NCBI GenBank assembly: GCA_947490035.1
Contig: CANLGS010000199.1
Coordinates: 1 to 7,195, forward strand
Source of the DNA: Gemmataceae bacterium
GTDB lineage: Bacteria > Planctomycetota > Planctomycetia > Gemmatales > Gemmataceae
Direction of reading: 5' to 3'
Length of the DNA stretch: 7,195 nt
The notes below the pieces were generated by a model that did no database searches, had not been told where the DNA came from, and saw only the letters and a list, made by a program, of their open reading frames with translations. Both the position numbers and the translations under genes were made by a program. Shown here piece after piece: positions 5,309-7,195 of the stretch; positions within the stretch are counted from its first letter, which is position 1; each line of letters starts with the position of its first letter.

Positions 5309-6658
5309 ATGACACGGTTCGCGCTCGCCACCTTCGCGCTACTCGCCGCCTCCGCGCCGGTCTTGGCCGCGGAGAAGGAACCCACGCCTTCGGAGAAGGG
5401 CTATAAGGCGCTTACGCAGACCGCGTTCATCCCGGCGTTCTGGACGCCGAACGCGCTCCCCAACGCCTGGAAGAATTGGGGCGTAGCTGAAAAACCCGCC
5501 GGCTACGACGCGGCCGTCCTCGAACGCTACGGTCTGCACTCGCCGCCCTACCTCAACGACGGGCTGCCGATGGGCCTGCGCAAGGCGCCGCGCGTGCTGA
5601 ACACCGGCGTCGGGATCGACTGCATGTTGTGCCACGCCGGCTCGATCATGGGCAAGAGCGTTGTCGGTCTCGGCAACACGACGCTCGACGTGCAAGCGCT
5701 CTTCGAGGACATGGCGAAAGCCGACGGGCTGACCGGGAAACTGCCGTTCACGTTCTCGAACGTGCGCGGCACTACCGAAGCCGGCGGGTTCGGGGTGTTC
5801 CTGCTCGGCTTCCGCAACCCGGACCTCACGCTCCGCACGCCGCGCAAGGAGTTGGGCCTGCGCGACGACCTCTGCGAAGACGTGCCCGCGTGGTGGCTCA
5901 TGAAGAAGAAGAAGACCATCTACCACACCGGCGCGACCGACTCGCGCTCGGTGCGCACGCTCATGCAGTTCATGATGCACCCGCTGACGATGCCGAAGGA
6001 CTTCGAGAAGCACGAACCGGCGTTCCGCGACATCCAGCAGTACCTCATCAACATGGAGCCGCCCAAGTACCCGTTCGCGATTGACGCGGGCAAGGCGGCG
6101 AAGGGCGAGACGCTGTTCAAGAACAACTGCGCGAAGTGCCACGGCACCTACGGCGAGAAGTGGACGTACCCGAACAAGGTGATCGCGCTCGACGAGATCG
6201 GCACCGACCCGACGCGACACACGGGCATCACCACCGCCTACGGCGACGAGTACAGCGCGTCGTGGTTCGGCAAGGAGAAGAGCGGCTGGTTCGTGAACGG
6301 CGGCCTGCCGCTGCGCTCGACGGATGGCTACCAGGCGCCGCCGCTCGACGGCATCTGGGCGACGGCACCGTACTTCCACAACGGCAGCGTCCCGACGCTC
6401 GACGGCGTGCTGAACTCGAAGGTACGGCCGAAGCACTACACGCGGAGTTTCAAGACCGACGAGGCCGATTACGACAAGGCGAAGGCGGGCTGGAAGGTGA
6501 CCGAAGTGCGCGACGTGAACGACAAACTGACGCCGCACGAGGCGCGGAAGATTTACGACACGTCGAAGCCGGGCCGCGGCAACGCCGGCCACACCTACGG
6601 CGACGAACTCACGGACGAACAGCGCGCGCAGGTGATCGAGTACCTGAAGACGCTGTAG
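5309..6658 (+). CDS. Exported di-heme c-type cytochrome, RoxA/cytochrome c peroxidase-like
   Basis: A 449-residue periplasmic protein binding two covalent hemes. A Sec signal peptide (FALATFALLAASAPVLA, 4-20) probably ends after residue 20. The heme sites are CMLCH (105-109) and CAKCH (274-278). The second opens a C-terminal cytochrome c domain that includes the segment ATAPYFHNGSVPTLDGVL (351-368), shared with cytochrome c peroxidase, thiol-oxidoreductase-like and RoxA-type di-heme proteins. Between the hemes lie DLCEDVPAWWLMKKKKTIYH (187-206) and MMHPLTM (222-228). At 449 residues it is well short of RoxA rubber oxygenase (roughly 650-700 by recall), and it lacks anything that would show rubber or peroxide as substrate. 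I recall close homologues with the same KKKK and APYFHNGS segments widely in planctomycetes, so it is probably a lineage family for electron transfer or oxidation in the periplasm. Both hemes look intact. It is monocistronic, bounded by a divergent promoter and by the repeat at 6676-6750. Confidence 0.9.
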   Translation: MTRFALATFALLAASAPVLAAEKEPTPSEKGYKALTQTAFIPAFWTPNALPNAWKNWGVAEKPAGYDAAVLERYGLHSPPYLNDGLPMGLRKAPRVLNTGVGIDCMLCHAGSIMGKSVVGLGNTTLDVQALFEDMAKADGLTGKLPFTFSNVRGTTEAGGFGVFLLGFRNPDLTLRTPRKELGLRDDLCEDVPAWWLMKKKKTIYHTGATDSRSVRTLMQFMMHPLTMPKDFEKHEPAFRDIQQYLINMEPPKYPFAIDAGKAAKGETLFKNNCAKCHGTYGEKWTYPNKVIALDEIGTDPTRHTGITTAYGDEYSASWFGKEKSGWFVNGGLPLRSTDGYQAPPLDGIWATAPYFHNGSVPTLDGVLNSKVRPKHYTRSFKTDEADYDKAKAGWKVTEVRDVNDKLTPHEARKIYDTSKPGRGNAGHTYGDELTDEQRAQVIEYLKTL

Positions 6659-6675
6659 GCCGGGTTGCCTTCCCT

Positions 6676-6750
6676 TCTTGTGGCACAGACATTCCTGTCT
6701 GTGTGCTTTGAAAAGGTGGCCGCACAGACAGGAATGTCTGTGCCACAAGA
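6676..6750. repeat. Inverted repeat with 28-bp perfect arms between convergent genes
   Basis: Arms 6676-6703 and 6723-6750 are exact reverse complements around a 19-base loop. Each arm holds a smaller palindrome of the form cacagaca-ttcc-tgtctgtg, so, like 986-1085 but with an unrelated sequence, it is a nested REP-like pair. It starts 17 bases after the cytochrome stop and ends 13 bases before the stop of the converging cupin gene, a position suited to a bidirectional terminator. No T-run follows. I recall very similar sequences interspersed in planctomycete genomes, where they give rise to spurious translated peptides. Confidence 0.92.
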
Positions 6751-6763
6751 CAGAACACCCGCC

Positions 6764-7195
6764 CTACCCTCTCGGCGTCAGTTTCACAATTGAATCCGCA
6801 AATTCAGGCCACTTCGCCACCAGTTCCGCGCGCGTCGCGCTCGTGTAATCGGCGTAGTCGAAGCCCGGCGCGACGGTGCAACCCAGGAGCGCGAAGCCGC
6901 TGTCGGCGATGAGGTGCGTGCCCTGCCACACGCCGCCGGGCACCACTGCCTGGGGCACTTCGCCCTTCACGATGTCCGCGCCCAACACCACTTCGCGCCC
7001 GCTGCCGTCGGACCACAGTTGCAGCATCCGCACCGGAGAGCCGAGGTAGAAGTGGAACACCTCGTCGCCGGGCAGCACATGCAGTTCGGAGACGTGCCCC
7101 GGCTTCAGCAGGTAGTAAATCGCGGTGGAGACGTTGCGCGTTCCGCTGTGCGCGGACATCGTCGCTGAAGAGCGGTACGTTTCGCGGAAGTACCC
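6764..7195 (-). CDS. DUF985/Cupin_5-family protein, 5' end outside window
   Basis: A cupin-fold protein of the DUF985 (Cupin_5, yeast YML079w-like) family, whose biochemical role is not settled. The minus-strand frame is open to the right edge: before the first in-frame ATG (7157-7159) it encodes GYFRETYRSSAT, which matches the family's conserved N-terminal GGYxRETYRS segment. The true start is therefore beyond 7195 and 143 residues are visible. Later segments also fit: STAIYYLLKPG, then SELHVLPGDEVFHFYLGSPV (cupin metal-site region with His/Glu candidates), VVPGGVWQGTHL, and a C-terminal GFDYADYTSATRAEL. The protein should be nearly complete, as family members are about 160-170 residues by recall. 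It converges on the cytochrome gene across the 6676-6750 repeat and has no visible functional tie to it. Confidence 0.9.
   Translation of the reverse strand, partial: GYFRETYRSSATMSAHSGTRNVSTAIYYLLKPGHVSELHVLPGDEVFHFYLGSPVRMLQLWSDGSGREVVLGADIVKGEVPQAVVPGGVWQGTHLIADSGFALLGCTVAPGFDYADYTSATRAELVAKWPEFADSIVKLTPRG

Noticed and set aside
5339..6748. 469-residue open frame on the minus strand opposite the di-heme cytochrome gene
   Set aside because: It is rich in Arg, Val, Ala and Leu with no domain sense, as expected for the complement of a GC-rich gene, and its first residues come from the 6676-6750 repeat. The plus-strand protein has a signal peptide and two heme sites.
1..7195. tRNA, rRNA, transposase, integrase or defence-system genes
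   Set aside because: None was seen on either strand; all long stretches are accounted for by the seven genes and the repeats.

Overview
The window is GC-rich, with strong third-position G/C bias. It looks like chromosome of a Gemmata-like planctomycete (order Gemmatales). This is an inference from recalled family resemblance: the HlyD-type protein ending in a conserved W-rich tail, the exported di-heme cytochrome with a KKKK stretch and an APYFHNGSVPTL motif, and the conspicuous intergenic inverted repeats all resemble sequences of that group. No rRNA or other marker gene is present to prove it.

Layout. (1) 1-987, plus strand: the C-terminal part of a membrane-anchored HlyD-like adaptor whose frame stays open to the left edge. 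(2) 1085-2011, 2060-3403 and 3529-4458, all minus strand: a polysaccharide or surface-glycan set transcribed in the order sugar-nucleotide epimerase/dehydratase, CapK/PaaK-like adenylating ligase, GT2 glycosyltransferase. (3) 4656-5069, minus strand: a small exported protein of unknown function. (4) 5070-5308: the only divergent promoter region. (5) 5309-6658, plus strand: an exported di-heme c-type cytochrome distantly like RoxA or cytochrome c peroxidase. (6) 6764-7195, minus strand: a DUF985/Cupin_5 protein that runs off the right edge; its true start lies outside the window.

The most striking structure is between the genes. Every gap next to a gene's 3' end holds an inverted repeat, and the five repeats are five different sequences: 986-1085 (28-bp perfect arms), 2030-2050 (8 bp), 3420-3530 (48-bp perfect arms), about 4524-4649 (imperfect heptamer-rich arms around a perfect 10-bp hairpin) and 6676-6750 (28-bp perfect arms). 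Two of them overlap stop codons. The only gap without a long repeat is the divergent promoter. They are best read as REP/MITE-like elements that settle at gene ends and may serve as terminators or mRNA 3'-end structures. No transposase, CRISPR array, tRNA or rRNA gene was seen, and no clearly new multi-gene system is evident. No gene-free stretch exceeds 300 bases.
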